64,000 nt of DNA from assembly GCF_021277265.1 (NCBI RefSeq), contig NZ_JAJSOH010000005.1:248001-312000 (forward strand), read 5' to 3'. A program made the translations under genes and the position numbers. Each line of letters opens with the position of its first letter. The stretch's first letter is position 1. The DNA comes from Kineosporia rhizophila (GTDB lineage Bacteria > Actinomycetota > Actinomycetes > Actinomycetales > Kineosporiaceae). Positions 48,315 to 57,755 of the stretch are shown piece after piece. The notes beneath the pieces were generated by a model. The model was not told the origin of the DNA and searched no databases. It saw only the letters and a list, made by a program, of their open reading frames with translations.

Positions 48315-49271
48315 TCAGACGCCGGCATACGAGTGCAAGCCGTTGATCCACAGATTCACGCCGAAGAAGTTGAAGACGAAGGCCGCGAAACCGGCTACTG
48401 CGAACCAGGGCGCTCGGCGCGCCCAGGCGCCCTTGGTGACGTCGGCGTGCAGGTAGGCGGCGTAGAGCACCCAGGTGATGAAGGCCCAGGTCTCTTTCGG
48501 ATCCCAGCCCCAGTAGCGGCCCCAGGCGTTCTCGGCCCAGATTGCTCCGGCCATCACGGCGAACGTCCAGATCGGGAAAGCGAAGACATGTAGCCCGTGG
48601 TTGAGGCGTTCTAGTTTCTCAATGGTGGACGCGTGCGTGCGACGAACGTCGTCTGGTCGCGTTCGGCGGGTGCGGGCGCGGCTATAAAGGATCAGACCGG
48701 AGACCACTGCCCCGATTGTGAAGACGCCCCCGGCGATGGTGGCGGCGGTGACGTGAATGACCAGCCAGATCGAATTGAGCGCCGGCACAAGCTCGCCCGA
48801 TGGCACGTGCAGGATCGTGACGCCGAGCCCGAGCATCAAGGCGATCAGGCCAGTGACCCAGGCGCCGGCATTGCGCAGGAGCGGGTTGGGCAGCACGGTC
48901 AGGAAGACGACCGAGACGGCGAGGCCGCCGGAGATGGCGAACTCGTACATGTTGCCGAGCGGGAACCGGCCTGCGGCTAGCCCGCGCAGGACGACGCCCA
49001 CTGCCAGCCCGATCGAGGCCAGCCTCACAAGGGCGTTGGCTGACCCTCGCCATGGGGACGAGCCGGCCGAGGTGGGGTACTCGGCAGGGTCCGAGGGGGT
49101 CGCCGCGCCCACGACCAGCACAGCTCTGGCGCGGGAGAGGGTGCTGCTACGGCGGGCCGTTTCCACCGCGAAAATGATCATGGCCAGAACGAAGACCAGG
49201 AGTGCGGAAAGGATGAAAAGGTAACTGATCTCGTCCATGTCAGTGCGGAGGGCGTCCATGGGTGGGCTCAT
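48315..49271 (-). CDS. ccsB: Cytochrome c biogenesis protein CcsB/ResC
   Basis: 318 residues, about eight helices, with the WWD heme-handling motif WGWDPKETWAFITWVLYAAYLH near the C-terminus. With ResB it forms the System II heme exporter and cytochrome c synthetase. Its start overlaps the resB stop (49268-49271), so the two are coupled. The dedicated thiol donor TlpA precedes resB in the same run; no CcdA-type electron donor gene is seen here. Confidence 0.93.
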   Translation of the reverse strand: MSPPMDALRTDMDEISYLFILSALLVFVLAMIIFAVETARRSSTLSRARAVLVVGAATPSDPAEYPTSAGSSPWRGSANALVRLASIGLAVGVVLRGLAAGRFPLGNMYEFAISGGLAVSVVFLTVLPNPLLRNAGAWVTGLIALMLGLGVTILHVPSGELVPALNSIWLVIHVTAATIAGGVFTIGAVVSGLILYSRARTRRTRPDDVRRTHASTIEKLERLNHGLHVFAFPIWTFAVMAGAIWAENAWGRYWGWDPKETWAFITWVLYAAYLHADVTKGAWARRAPWFAVAGFAAFVFNFFGVNLWINGLHSYAGV

Positions 49272-50809
49272 TTCTGTTGTGCTAGCTCGTTCTTGGCGTC
49301 CAACAGGCTGGCGATGCGGTCGAGCTCGCCGTCGGGCAGCCCGCGCCGGGTCAGGGCGAGCGCGGCGAGCTCGACGATGGCACTGCCGTCGTCTGCGGGC
49401 GCGAGCCGGATCCAGATCCGGCGGCGACGGACGGCCAGGGAGATGGTGAGGCCGGTCAGCAGGAGCAGGCCGGCGATAAGGGCGAGTTCTTTGCCGGGGT
49501 CCGAGGCGACCTGGAAGTTCGCGAAGCGCGAGACGCCGTCGAGGGTGATGCTTCCGCGTCCTTCGGGCAACGTCGCGGTCTGGCCCACTGTGAGCGCCAT
49601 GGCCAGTGGTTCCTTGCCCTCACGCAGTTGAGTCAGGTCGTCCTTGAGCAGGGTGTAGACGGACTGTGGGACGCCGCTGTCGAGTCCGAGGTCACCGGTG
49701 AAGACGGTCAGCAGGGCTCGTGGGTCCAGTGGTCCGGGAAAGCTTGAGGTCGGACCGGTCTGGGGGTCGATAGTGGCGGTGGGGAGGAAAAGCCCTTCGA
49801 AGGCGAGCTGTTCGGGCAGGGCGTCGGGCACCTTGATCACGCCCTCGGAGGTCATGTTGCCATCCAGTGGCAGGAAGACTGCTGGTCCCTGGAAGACAAC
49901 CTGCCCCCGGCCGTCGCGCACGGTGAAGCGAGGCGCATATCCGTTGCCGGTCAGGAAGACCTTGGTCCCGTCGATGGTCATCGGCTGGTTGACCTGAATG
50001 ACCTGCGATCGGGAGCTTCCATCGGGCAGGTTCGCCTCGACATCGGCCCGGAACTGCCGCGGGCTTCCCCGGTCCTGGCCCTCGGCCTCGAACTCGGCCT
50101 CCAGCGACTTCAGGTTCAGGCTGAACTGCGTCATCCGTTCGTCGCTGAACAACGCCCCCGGAGCGAAACTGTCGTACTGCGAGCGGGTGTTCGAGAACTG
50201 AGCCCCTTCGGCCACGATGACAGTCGATTCGAAGCCGTTGAGCTTTCCCAGCGCGACGCCATATAGCAACAACAACAGGGACAGGTGAAAGAGGAGATTG
50301 CCGAACTCTCGGGTGTAACCGGCTTCGCCGGTCAGGCCCCCGGGTTCACTCCGCAGCCGGAACCGCCTCCCGCGCAGTTCTTCTGCCAGCCGGGCCTGCG
50401 CCTCCGGCACCGTGAGCGGCGTCTCGATACGCCGGTACCCGTGCTGCCGTTCAATGTTCTGCGGGGGCCGGGGCGGCTTTTCCATCACGGCACGCCACAA
50501 CTTCAATGCCCGCGGGATCACGCAGCCGGTCATGGAAATCAGCAGAAGGATGTACACGGCCGCGAACCAGGGCGAGGAGTAGACGTCGAACAACCACAAC
50601 GCGTCCAGAACCGGGTACCAGCCGGGATGGTCCTGCCGGAAGATCGTCACCTGGGCCGGATCGCTGGAGACCCCACGCTGCGGCAAGACTGAACCGGGAA
50701 TCGCGGTCAGGGCCAGCAGGCTCAGCAGAATCAGCGCTGTCCGCATCGATGTGAGGGTCCGCCACCCCCAGCGCAACCACCCGATCAGCCCCAGGCGTGG
50801 CCCGCTCAC
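49268..50809 (-). CDS. resB: Cytochrome c biogenesis protein ResB
   Basis: 513 residues. ResB pattern: N-terminal helices (LTSMRTALILLSLLALTAIPGSVLPQ), a long outside domain (KLNGFESTVIVAEGAQF), and a C-terminal helix followed by RRRRIWIRLAP. It works with CcsB in System II cytochrome c assembly at the membrane. Both of its ends overlap neighbours by 4 bases (tlpA upstream, ccsB downstream). Confidence 0.92.
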   Translation of the reverse strand: MSGPRLGLIGWLRWGWRTLTSMRTALILLSLLALTAIPGSVLPQRGVSSDPAQVTIFRQDHPGWYPVLDALWLFDVYSSPWFAAVYILLLISMTGCVIPRALKLWRAVMEKPPRPPQNIERQHGYRRIETPLTVPEAQARLAEELRGRRFRLRSEPGGLTGEAGYTREFGNLLFHLSLLLLLYGVALGKLNGFESTVIVAEGAQFSNTRSQYDSFAPGALFSDERMTQFSLNLKSLEAEFEAEGQDRGSPRQFRADVEANLPDGSSRSQVIQVNQPMTIDGTKVFLTGNGYAPRFTVRDGRGQVVFQGPAVFLPLDGNMTSEGVIKVPDALPEQLAFEGLFLPTATIDPQTGPTSSFPGPLDPRALLTVFTGDLGLDSGVPQSVYTLLKDDLTQLREGKEPLAMALTVGQTATLPEGRGSITLDGVSRFANFQVASDPGKELALIAGLLLLTGLTISLAVRRRRIWIRLAPADDGSAIVELAALALTRRGLPDGELDRIASLLDAKNELAQQK

Positions 50810-51381
50810 GCTGCAATCGCCGACTCGATCAAACTCCGCAATGTCGCCTCAGTCACCGGGCCCAACACCCGGGCCGCTACGCGTCCTTGCTGGTCCAGGA
50901 TCAACGTAACCGGGATCGCCGAGGCCGGGACGTACTGAGACAGGCGCATGATCGCTTGTCCGCCGCTGTCGTCCAGGCTTGGATAGCCGATGTTCTGGCG
51001 CTCCTCGAATGCCTTCGCCGAGGCGGGGTTGTCCCGGACGTTGATGCCCAGGAACACGACGCCGTCCTTCGTGAAATCGCTGGCCGCACGGGCCAGGATC
51101 GGCGCTTCGACCCGGCAGGGTGGACACCATGATGCCCAGACGTTGAGCACAACGACGCTGCCCCGGCGCTCGCTCAGGTCGATGGCTTCTCCGGTCAGAG
51201 CGGTGCCGCTCAGCTCAATCGGTTCGCCTCTCTCCGCGACGGGGATCTCGGCGACTGCCCCAGCTTCCATCGATGAACTTGTGGACGCTGTAGTCGAGTC
51301 GGGTGTCAGGGTCCAGTAGGTGAGCGCACCGGTCCCGACGATGCCTCCGAGAGAAAGCATCATGCGCCGTGAGACGTTCAC
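50806..51381 (-). CDS. TlpA/ResA-like thiol-disulfide oxidoreductase
   Basis: 191 residues from GTG 51381 (GGAGGA just upstream; the longer open frame runs into the copD-ctaG gene). A twin-Arg-like or membrane-anchor start (SRRMMLSLGGIVGTGALTYWTL) is followed by a thioredoxin fold with WCPPC (Cys86, Cys89) and a cis-Pro (AIPVTLILD). It probably keeps apocytochrome c or copper-site thiols reduced for ResB/CcsB and CtaG-like proteins. It overlaps both neighbours by 4 bases. Confidence 0.92.
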   Translation of the reverse strand: MNVSRRMMLSLGGIVGTGALTYWTLTPDSTTASTSSSMEAGAVAEIPVAERGEPIELSGTALTGEAIDLSERRGSVVVLNVWASWCPPCRVEAPILARAASDFTKDGVVFLGINVRDNPASAKAFEERQNIGYPSLDDSGGQAIMRLSQYVPASAIPVTLILDQQGRVAARVLGPVTEATLRSLIESAIAA

Positions 51382-53330
51382 CGGCGTCCTCCGAGCTTTT
51401 GTAGGTATGCGTTGTAGGCGTTGAGGGTTGCTTCTCCGTCGCGGTCGGCTTGACGGTCGTGGCGGCGTGCCTCTCGCGCGTCGGAGGCGATCCATCCGGC
51501 GATCAGAGCGGTGGCCAGGAGCCCCAAGGGGTAGTCGCCCAGTGCCCAGGCCAGCTGCCAGCCCCGTTGCTGGTCGTCCTCCAGTGATGGGCCCCAGGAT
51601 CGATCGAGGACGGAGAACCATTCCTGGGCAAGGATCTCGGTGCTGCCCATCATCGAGACGATGAACAGGGAGTGCAGGCCGAAGGTGGCCATGAAAATGA
51701 TGATCCGGAACGGGTACGGCGGCCGGCTGGGTCCGGGGTCGATGCCGCAGATCATGTTCGCGAAGAGATACCCGCCGAGGATGAAGTGGGCCATCATGAC
51801 CAGGTGACCCGAATGGGTGCGCACGGACAGTTCGAACAGCGGTGTGTTGTAGAAGACGACCAGCGAGCCGACCAGGTTGACCGGCGCCACCAAGGGATGC
51901 GCCATGAACCGGGCGTAACGCGAATGCACCATCAGCAGGAGCCATTCGCGCGGACCGCGGCTTCCGTCCCGCCGAACCGGCAGCGTCCGCAGGGCGAGTG
52001 TCACGGGTGCTCCGAGGACCAGGAACGCAGGCACGGCCATGGCGATCGTCATGTGCTGGATCATGTGCATGCTGAACAACACCGAGCCGTAGGCTCCGGG
52101 GCTTCCGTTAACTGCGACGAACGCCAGCACGCAACCGATCAACCAGGCCAGTGTCCGGCCCACAGGCCACTTGTCGCCCCGACGGCGAAGCCGGGCCACG
52201 GAGCGCAGGTACCAGAACACGGCCAGCACCGACAGTGATCCCCACAGGATGTCGGCCCGCCAGGTGGTGAACCAGGCTGCAGCATCCAGTGGGGGCGGCA
52301 TCGGATACCCGAGCAGGGAGTCGTTCAAGTCCTCAGCAGCACCGGCACCGCCCGGTGAGACCCGCCCTAAGGCGACTGCTGTCCCGGTGGCCAGGGCGAT
52401 CACGAGTATTTCGCCCAGCACGATCCGCCAGAAGGCTTTCGGATCAGCCACTTGGGGGAGGATTCGCCGTCGGTGGTACCAGCCAGCGGCTCCGAGAAGA
52501 ACCAGAAGAACGATTTTCGCCAGTAGTAGCGCCCCGTAGAAGCTGAGCAGCCCTTCCCAGGAGCCGATCCGCGCCCACGCGCTGACGATCCCGGCCAGTG
52601 CGCTCAACCCGAAGCACCAACCCGACAGTACCGAGAACCTCTGCACGGCAACGGGTAGCGCTTCGCCGAGATGCTTTCGCACCACGACCAGGGCGGCAAG
52701 CCCGCCGGTCCACACCGCCACGCCGACCAGGTGGCCCATCTGGGCGTCCACGGCGAGGCCGTGATCAGTCGAGGTTGCACTGTGCCCGACGAAGGCGAGC
52801 GGCAGCAGTGCCCCGATCCCGGCCAGCGCGGCCAAGCCGACAGTGGTGACCCGGGTGGCAAGGGCAGTAAGTGTGAACACCACACCACTCAGCAGGACAG
52901 CTGTCAGTAGCCAGCGTCCAATCTCGAAGTTCAGCACGAAGAATCGCACCTGCTCCGATGTTCCAGGGGTGAAGAGCGATGCTCCGGCGACCTGCGAGTA
53001 GTTCATCAGCAGCACTGTCACACTGGAGACGAACCAGGCGCCGCCAGTCCAGATCGCCCAGCGCATGAGGCGACGCTGAAGATCTCCGGTTTCACGATCG
53101 TTCGAGGGTAGGACGCAGGCGGCCACGACCAGCGCACCGACGGTCAATGCCGATGAGATGTCGCGGGCCGCCTGAGCGACCGGGGTGACCCAGACAGTCA
53201 GGGCCCCAGGATCGCCCAGTCCAGTCGGTGATGCTTCAAGCTCTCCCGCCAGGAACAACAGCAGCACACCGGTGACAGGTACCGAACCGAGCAAGAGGAC
53301 GATCCCGAGGCGATTCAGCTGGCCGGTCAT
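51378..53330 (-). CDS. CopD-CtaG (Caa3_CtaG) fusion membrane protein
   Basis: 650 residues. The N-terminal half (about 1-330) is CopD-like with GHSATSTDHGLAVDAQMGHLVGVAVWTGG. The C-terminal half is Caa3-type CtaG: SMHMIQHMTIAMAVPAFLVLGAP, MMAHFILGGYLFANMICG and SMMGSTEILAQEWF, with conserved His/Met residues within helices. The fusion is widespread in actinobacteria and linked to copper delivery to cytochrome oxidase or copper tolerance. It overlaps tlpA and the small membrane gene upstream. Confidence 0.92.
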   Translation of the reverse strand: MTGQLNRLGIVLLLGSVPVTGVLLLFLAGELEASPTGLGDPGALTVWVTPVAQAARDISSALTVGALVVAACVLPSNDRETGDLQRRLMRWAIWTGGAWFVSSVTVLLMNYSQVAGASLFTPGTSEQVRFFVLNFEIGRWLLTAVLLSGVVFTLTALATRVTTVGLAALAGIGALLPLAFVGHSATSTDHGLAVDAQMGHLVGVAVWTGGLAALVVVRKHLGEALPVAVQRFSVLSGWCFGLSALAGIVSAWARIGSWEGLLSFYGALLLAKIVLLVLLGAAGWYHRRRILPQVADPKAFWRIVLGEILVIALATGTAVALGRVSPGGAGAAEDLNDSLLGYPMPPPLDAAAWFTTWRADILWGSLSVLAVFWYLRSVARLRRRGDKWPVGRTLAWLIGCVLAFVAVNGSPGAYGSVLFSMHMIQHMTIAMAVPAFLVLGAPVTLALRTLPVRRDGSRGPREWLLLMVHSRYARFMAHPLVAPVNLVGSLVVFYNTPLFELSVRTHSGHLVMMAHFILGGYLFANMICGIDPGPSRPPYPFRIIIFMATFGLHSLFIVSMMGSTEILAQEWFSVLDRSWGPSLEDDQQRGWQLAWALGDYPLGLLATALIAGWIASDAREARRHDRQADRDGEATLNAYNAYLQKLGGRR

Positions 53331-53542
53331 GATCCGGCCTGAGCCGCGTCGGCTTCCTCGCCGGCCCGCGTCGCCACCTCGGCCGCAGGTCTGGCGGCCT
53401 CGGCCTGGCGGGCGGCCTCCGCAGCTCGAGCGCGAGCCTTGAGCCGGCCAAGGATGAGGAACATCAGAACGGGCGCGGACAGCGCTACCGCCATCCAGAT
53501 CACAGCAATGAGCGTGAAAGTAGACAAGGCAATGCCTTTCAC
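53327..53542 (-). CDS. Small single-helix membrane protein
   Basis: 71 residues from GTG 53542. One helix (about 9-31, IAVIWMAVALSAPVLMFLIL) and an Ala/Glu/Arg-rich cytoplasmic tail (ARARAAEAARQAEAARP). It overlaps the copD-ctaG start by 4 bases and lies 39 bases after the CDF gene. No family is recognised; position suggests an accessory subunit of the CopD-CtaG protein. Confidence 0.6.
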   Translation of the reverse strand: MKGIALSTFTLIAVIWMAVALSAPVLMFLILGRLKARARAAEAARQAEAARPAAEVATRAGEEADAAQAGS

Positions 53543-53581
53543 CGCGCCGGATACCGGCGCGGCACGAAATGGATCAGAAAG

Positions 53582-54496
53582 TTAGATGGGATTGATCTGG
53601 TCGCGGTGCCCAGCCGGCTCGCACTGGATGGTGGCGTGGGTGACGCCGTAATCCTGCGCCAGCAGACCCGTCACCCGATCCAGCACCGCATGCAGGTCCG
53701 CGTCCTCAGCAAGGACCACATGGCCGGTGGCGGCCTCCATCCCGGAGGTCACCGTCCAGATGTGCAGGTCGTGAACGTCATCCACGCCCTCCAACTCCAG
53801 CAGCCGAGCGCGGACCTGGTCGACGTCCAGACCTTTGGGGGCGATCTCCATCAGGATGCGCAGTGCCTGGGACATCAAGGTCCAGGTGCGGGGCAGGATG
53901 AACAGGCCGATCGCGACTCCGGTCACCGGGTCGGCGTAGCGCCATCCCGTGGTCCAGATGACGATCGCAGCGACGATGACACCGACCGAGCCGAGCATGT
54001 CGCCGAGAACCTCAAGGTAGGCACCCCGCAGGTTGATGCTCTCCTTCGACCCCGCACTCAGCAGGCGGAAACTGATCAGGTTCACGACCAGCCCGATGAC
54101 AGCCACGACCAGGAGCGGTGCGCCCGGCACCTCTGGGGGTTCGCTGATGCGCCGGTAGGCCTCAAACAACACGTAGCCGGCCACGCCGAACAGCAGAAGC
54201 CCGTTGGCCAAGGCTGCCAGCACCTCCAGCCGATAGGTGCCGTAGGTGCGCTGCGAGGTGGCTGGGCGGGCGGCCAGGGTGATCGCCGCCAGCGCCATGC
54301 CTAGCCCCAAGACGTCCGTGCCCATGTGCGCGGCGTCCGACATCAGCGCCAGGGACCCCAGGGCAATACCCGCGACCAGCTCAACCAGCATGAACGCGGC
54401 AGTGAGCCCGAAAGCGATCAGCAGTGGTGTGCGGTGCTTCAGACCGCTGGAACCCGTATTACCTGCGGTGTGCCCGTGCCCGTGACCATGTCCCAT
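53582..54496 (-). CDS. Cation diffusion facilitator (Zn/Cd/Co-type) transporter
   Basis: 304 residues from ATG 54496, chosen because GGAG precedes it and the product opens with MGHGHGHGHTAG, the usual His-rich tail; the longer frame adds 31 residues of poor composition. Six helices and a C-terminal cytoplasmic domain. Helix 2 has the H-x3-D site (SDAAHMGTD); helix 5 has Glu in place of the usual His (YLEVLGDMLGS). Exports divalent cations by proton exchange. The exact metal is uncertain. Confidence 0.92.
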   Translation of the reverse strand: MGHGHGHGHTAGNTGSSGLKHRTPLLIAFGLTAAFMLVELVAGIALGSLALMSDAAHMGTDVLGLGMALAAITLAARPATSQRTYGTYRLEVLAALANGLLLFGVAGYVLFEAYRRISEPPEVPGAPLLVVAVIGLVVNLISFRLLSAGSKESINLRGAYLEVLGDMLGSVGVIVAAIVIWTTGWRYADPVTGVAIGLFILPRTWTLMSQALRILMEIAPKGLDVDQVRARLLELEGVDDVHDLHIWTVTSGMEAATGHVVLAEDADLHAVLDRVTGLLAQDYGVTHATIQCEPAGHRDQINPI

Positions 54497-54592
54497 GGGT
54501 GTCTCCGGATGTCTTCTGCGCGATGCCCTGATGGCGAGACAGCTTCTGGCCGGAGACATCCACGCACCGACTGCGCCCGCGGGGCGCAAAGT

Positions 54593-55186
54593 TCAGGTGA
54601 GGACTGTGTACCGGACCGGCTCACGACGTGGCGGGCCGCGCCGGTACATGGTCCGGCTTCTGTCCTCCAGCGCACGGACGAACCGGGTCAGGAATGAGAC
54701 CCGCTGGCGAACGCCGAAGAGCAGACAGATCATCCGCGGAGCCAGCTGAGGGACGAAACGCCTCAGTCCCCGCTCGATCAGGCGCAGCGTCAGCACAACC
54801 AGCACGGTGACGGCGATCCTGCCGGATACGAGCAGGACGTCGTCCAGATGCCAGTCGATCACGAAAGGCCCTGACGCAGGAGCGACCTGCCCACCTGACG
54901 ATGCAGCAAGACCGTGGTGCAGGGCGAACTGCGCGAAAGCGACCGTAACCGCCTCCAGCAGGAATTTCCCACCTCGTCGGTCCGTGACCAAGGCTAGAGC
55001 GAGCACGGTCAAGAGGGCGATCAGCAGGCCGTCGACTGGAGAGGTGAGGCGGGCCAGGCACAACTGCCCGGCCACGAACAGCGCCAGCGCGGCTGGCGCC
55101 ATGGCGTTGGCGTGCGAGAGCGCATTTCGGGGACGCTCGGCTCTCGGCACACGTGAATCGTAGCCCTCGCTCGCTGGGACCGTCAT
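54593..55186 (-). CDS. Polytopic membrane protein, unknown function
   Basis: 197 residues from ATG 55186, which overlaps the lnt stop (ATGA). Four or so helices, with FAQFALHHGLAA in the third, and a basic C-terminal tail. Layout resembles the copC-associated membrane protein at 43169-43858 (AQxALHxxLxA, then a helix ending in a charged KGE/ERG turn). Probably part of the metal/envelope operon. Function unknown. Confidence 0.7.
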   Translation of the reverse strand: MTVPASEGYDSRVPRAERPRNALSHANAMAPAALALFVAGQLCLARLTSPVDGLLIALLTVLALALVTDRRGGKFLLEAVTVAFAQFALHHGLAASSGGQVAPASGPFVIDWHLDDVLLVSGRIAVTVLVVLTLRLIERGLRRFVPQLAPRMICLLFGVRQRVSFLTRFVRALEDRSRTMYRRGPPRREPVRYTVLT

Positions 55187-56775
55187 TGGACGCCACCCGA
55201 TACCGGTGCCGTGTGGCCAGGAGACTGAGGCGATCGACGCGAACGTGAGCCAGGGACCGACGATATGAGCAGGATGACGGCGAGGGACATCAGTATCCAT
55301 TCCGGCCAGGCACCGACCCGGGTCGCAATCGTCTGCCTGCTGCGCAGTGGGACTGTCGCCTCGAGGACTTCCTGGGTGTAGTGCCCAGAGCGTTCCGCCA
55401 CCTTCCCGTCGGGAAGAACGATGCCGCTGACCCCGACGTTACTGATATTGACCACGGTGCGACCGGACTCGATAGCCCGTAGCCGGGACTGCGCAAGTTG
55501 CTGGACACTTTCATCGGTGTAGCCGAAGGTAGCGTTGTTGGTCTGGACGGCCAGCAAGTTGGCGCCCTGGCGGACGTTGTCGCGCACAAGTCCGTCGTAG
55601 GCGACCTCGAAACAGATCACGTCGCCAACCCTGACCTGGTCGCCCTGGCCCATCCGCATGACCCCTACCGGATTCTCTCGCAGGTCATCGCCGGAGATGA
55701 AGTCGCGTTTGACCAGATCAACCTGTTTGCTGAACTTCCGGAAGAAATCGCGATAAGGGATGTACTCGGCGAACGGTGCTGGATGCCTTTTCACATAGAC
55801 GCTGTCCAGCCCGGTGCCGGCGCCCTCGCCAGGGCGCCAGACGATCGCGGTGTTGGAGACGTTCTCGCCCGGTCCTTGTACCACCGCACCGATCAGGACC
55901 GGGACGCCGATCGCGTCGGTGGCCCGGCTGATCTCGGCCGCGGCGTCGGCGTTGATGTACGGGTCGATGTCGCTGGCGTTCTCGGGCCAGAGCACCACGT
56001 CGGGCTGCTCGGCCTGGCCGGCAGCGACGCGTGCGGCCAGGTCGAGCGTGGCTTGCACGTGGTTGTCCAGCACGGCCCGGCGCTGAGCGTTGAAATCCAG
56101 GCCGATGCGCGGGACGTTGCCCTGGACAGCGGCGACCCGAGTCATGGTGTCGCCCTCGTTCGCACCGGGCAGTGGGATGAGCGCACCCACCGCCATCACG
56201 GCCAGCGCGGCTAGCAGGCCCAGGGCCGGGAGCGGCGCCGCGCGGGTCTGCCAGATCTTCACCACGGCCCAGGCCAGCAGGGTGCCCACCACCGCGACGA
56301 CGAAGGAGACCAGGGGCGCTCCGCCGATCGAGGCCAGTGGAGCGGTCGGGGCGTCGGACTGTGAAAAGGCCAGCCGGCCCCAGGGGAAACCGCCGAACGG
56401 CCAGCGACCGCGCACCGCCTCCTGTGCCACCCAGAGACCACCTGAGGTCAGGAGCAACCCGGCAAGGCCACCGCGCACCTGCCAAAGGCGGGGCATCAGG
56501 GCACCCATGGCGGCGAGATAGAGCGCTTCGGTGACGCTCAGGGCGATCCAGGGGAAGGCGCCGACGAAGATGCCGATCCAGGGGATCAGGCGCAGGAAGA
56601 AGACCAGGCCGAAGACGAAGCCCAGCAGCGCGCCGAACCTGGCGCTGACGCCGCGGGCGGCGATCGCCAGGCCGGCCACGCCGACAGGGGCGAGCAGCCA
56701 CAGGTCGAAGCCGGGGAAGGCCAGGTAGAGCGCAAGGCCAGACGCTGCTGCCAGCGCAAGGCGTCCGGCTGCCAT
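55183..56775 (-). CDS. lnt: Apolipoprotein N-acyltransferase
   Basis: 530 residues from ATG 56775, just after the M56 gene stop at 56781; the frame is open 31 codons further but that part overlaps the M56 gene. Six to seven N-terminal helices, then a nitrilase domain with the catalytic triad Glu265 (WPENASD), Lys329 (VKRHPAPFAEY) and Cys388 (CFEVAYDG), and a last helix. It adds the third acyl chain to lipoproteins. With LspA it makes two lipoprotein-processing enzymes in one mobile operon. Confidence 0.93.
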   Translation of the reverse strand: MAAGRLALAAASGLALYLAFPGFDLWLLAPVGVAGLAIAARGVSARFGALLGFVFGLVFFLRLIPWIGIFVGAFPWIALSVTEALYLAAMGALMPRLWQVRGGLAGLLLTSGGLWVAQEAVRGRWPFGGFPWGRLAFSQSDAPTAPLASIGGAPLVSFVVAVVGTLLAWAVVKIWQTRAAPLPALGLLAALAVMAVGALIPLPGANEGDTMTRVAAVQGNVPRIGLDFNAQRRAVLDNHVQATLDLAARVAAGQAEQPDVVLWPENASDIDPYINADAAAEISRATDAIGVPVLIGAVVQGPGENVSNTAIVWRPGEGAGTGLDSVYVKRHPAPFAEYIPYRDFFRKFSKQVDLVKRDFISGDDLRENPVGVMRMGQGDQVRVGDVICFEVAYDGLVRDNVRQGANLLAVQTNNATFGYTDESVQQLAQSRLRAIESGRTVVNISNVGVSGIVLPDGKVAERSGHYTQEVLEATVPLRSRQTIATRVGAWPEWILMSLAVILLISSVPGSRSRRSPQSPGHTAPVSGGVQ

Positions 56776-56780
56776 GCGGC

Positions 56781-57755
56781 TCACGGCGCGGCGCGGGAGA
56801 TCTTGCCCAGCGGTTGGCAGCAACTGCGCAGGCTGGCCTCGGCTGCTGGGCCGAGCGCCAGCGTCCATGGGATGGCCAGCAGGCAGAAGGCGGCCAGGGC
56901 GAGTTTCACGTAGGGCCGGTCCGGAGGTGACTGCGCAGAAGGCGCGGCCAGTCGCCGGATCCGAGCGGATACCGCGGTACTCCCGGCAGCTAAGGCTGGT
57001 GCAGGCGCCCGCCCAGTTCCCAGGATAATCAGCGCCCGCGCCAGGTCACGACGCTCGGCCGGCGTGCGAGCGCTGTCGTCGGCCTGCATCTCGCTCAGCG
57101 CGGCAACCTGGCGCGAGATCTCGGCGAACAAGGGAAGACCAGGAAGCCGGAAGGTCTCCTCCAGGATCCGTGCCAGGCTCAAGGGCAGGTGGTGATGCAG
57201 GTTCAGATGAGCTCGCTCGTGCCGTAGAACTAAGGCGAGTTGGCGCTCAGTGAGCCGGGCACGCGCCCCAGCACTGACGACGATCGTCCCGGAGCCAGGA
57301 AGGCAGTAGGCCACCGGCGCTGGATGATCAAGGACGAGGTAGCCGCCTGGATCTGGACGAGCTACCAGGGTGAGCGTGTCGAGATGCTCGGTCAGCAGGC
57401 GGCGCTGCCTGCGCCCGGCCCGGCCCGCCAGCCAGCCGAAGCGTGCGATCAACGCAATGGCACCGATGGCGGCGAGGACGGTCAGGGGGAGTCCGGCCGG
57501 CGTCAGGTAGTGCTCGGCGACCTCTTGAACGTGCAGGCCCGCCAGTCGAGCGAGAACGTCGCGCGGGCCGGGTAGCGGGAGCGCCAAACTGAGCAGCGCG
57601 AGCAGCAGGGCCGAGGCTGTCGAGATCCCCAGCAGCAGCCATGCAGTGATGCCTGCCCAGGGGGTGCTCAGCGGCCAGCGGGCGCGGCGCAGCACCCGAC
57701 TGCCGGCATGCGCCGACAGGAACGCGAAGAGCATCAGGGTCAGCGGGGCGGTCAT
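56781..57755 (-). CDS. M56-family membrane metallopeptidase (BlaR1-like, no sensor domain)
   Basis: 324 residues. Membrane helices surround the zinc motif HERAH (179-183, LVLRHERAHLNLHHHLP). The beta-lactam sensor domain of BlaR1/MecR1 is absent; only a short tail with one helix follows. Paired with BlaI (4-base overlap), it probably inactivates that repressor when triggered by an envelope signal, possibly metal or redox stress since no drug-binding domain is present. Confidence 0.92.
   Translation of the reverse strand: MTAPLTLMLFAFLSAHAGSRVLRRARWPLSTPWAGITAWLLLGISTASALLLALLSLALPLPGPRDVLARLAGLHVQEVAEHYLTPAGLPLTVLAAIGAIALIARFGWLAGRAGRRQRRLLTEHLDTLTLVARPDPGGYLVLDHPAPVAYCLPGSGTIVVSAGARARLTERQLALVLRHERAHLNLHHHLPLSLARILEETFRLPGLPLFAEISRQVAALSEMQADDSARTPAERRDLARALIILGTGRAPAPALAAGSTAVSARIRRLAAPSAQSPPDRPYVKLALAAFCLLAIPWTLALGPAAEASLRSCCQPLGKISRAAP

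Noticed and set aside
55718..56701. 327-codon minus-strand frame inside lnt
   Set aside because: Arg/Gly/Pro-rich shadow of the lnt frame; lnt has all three catalytic residues.
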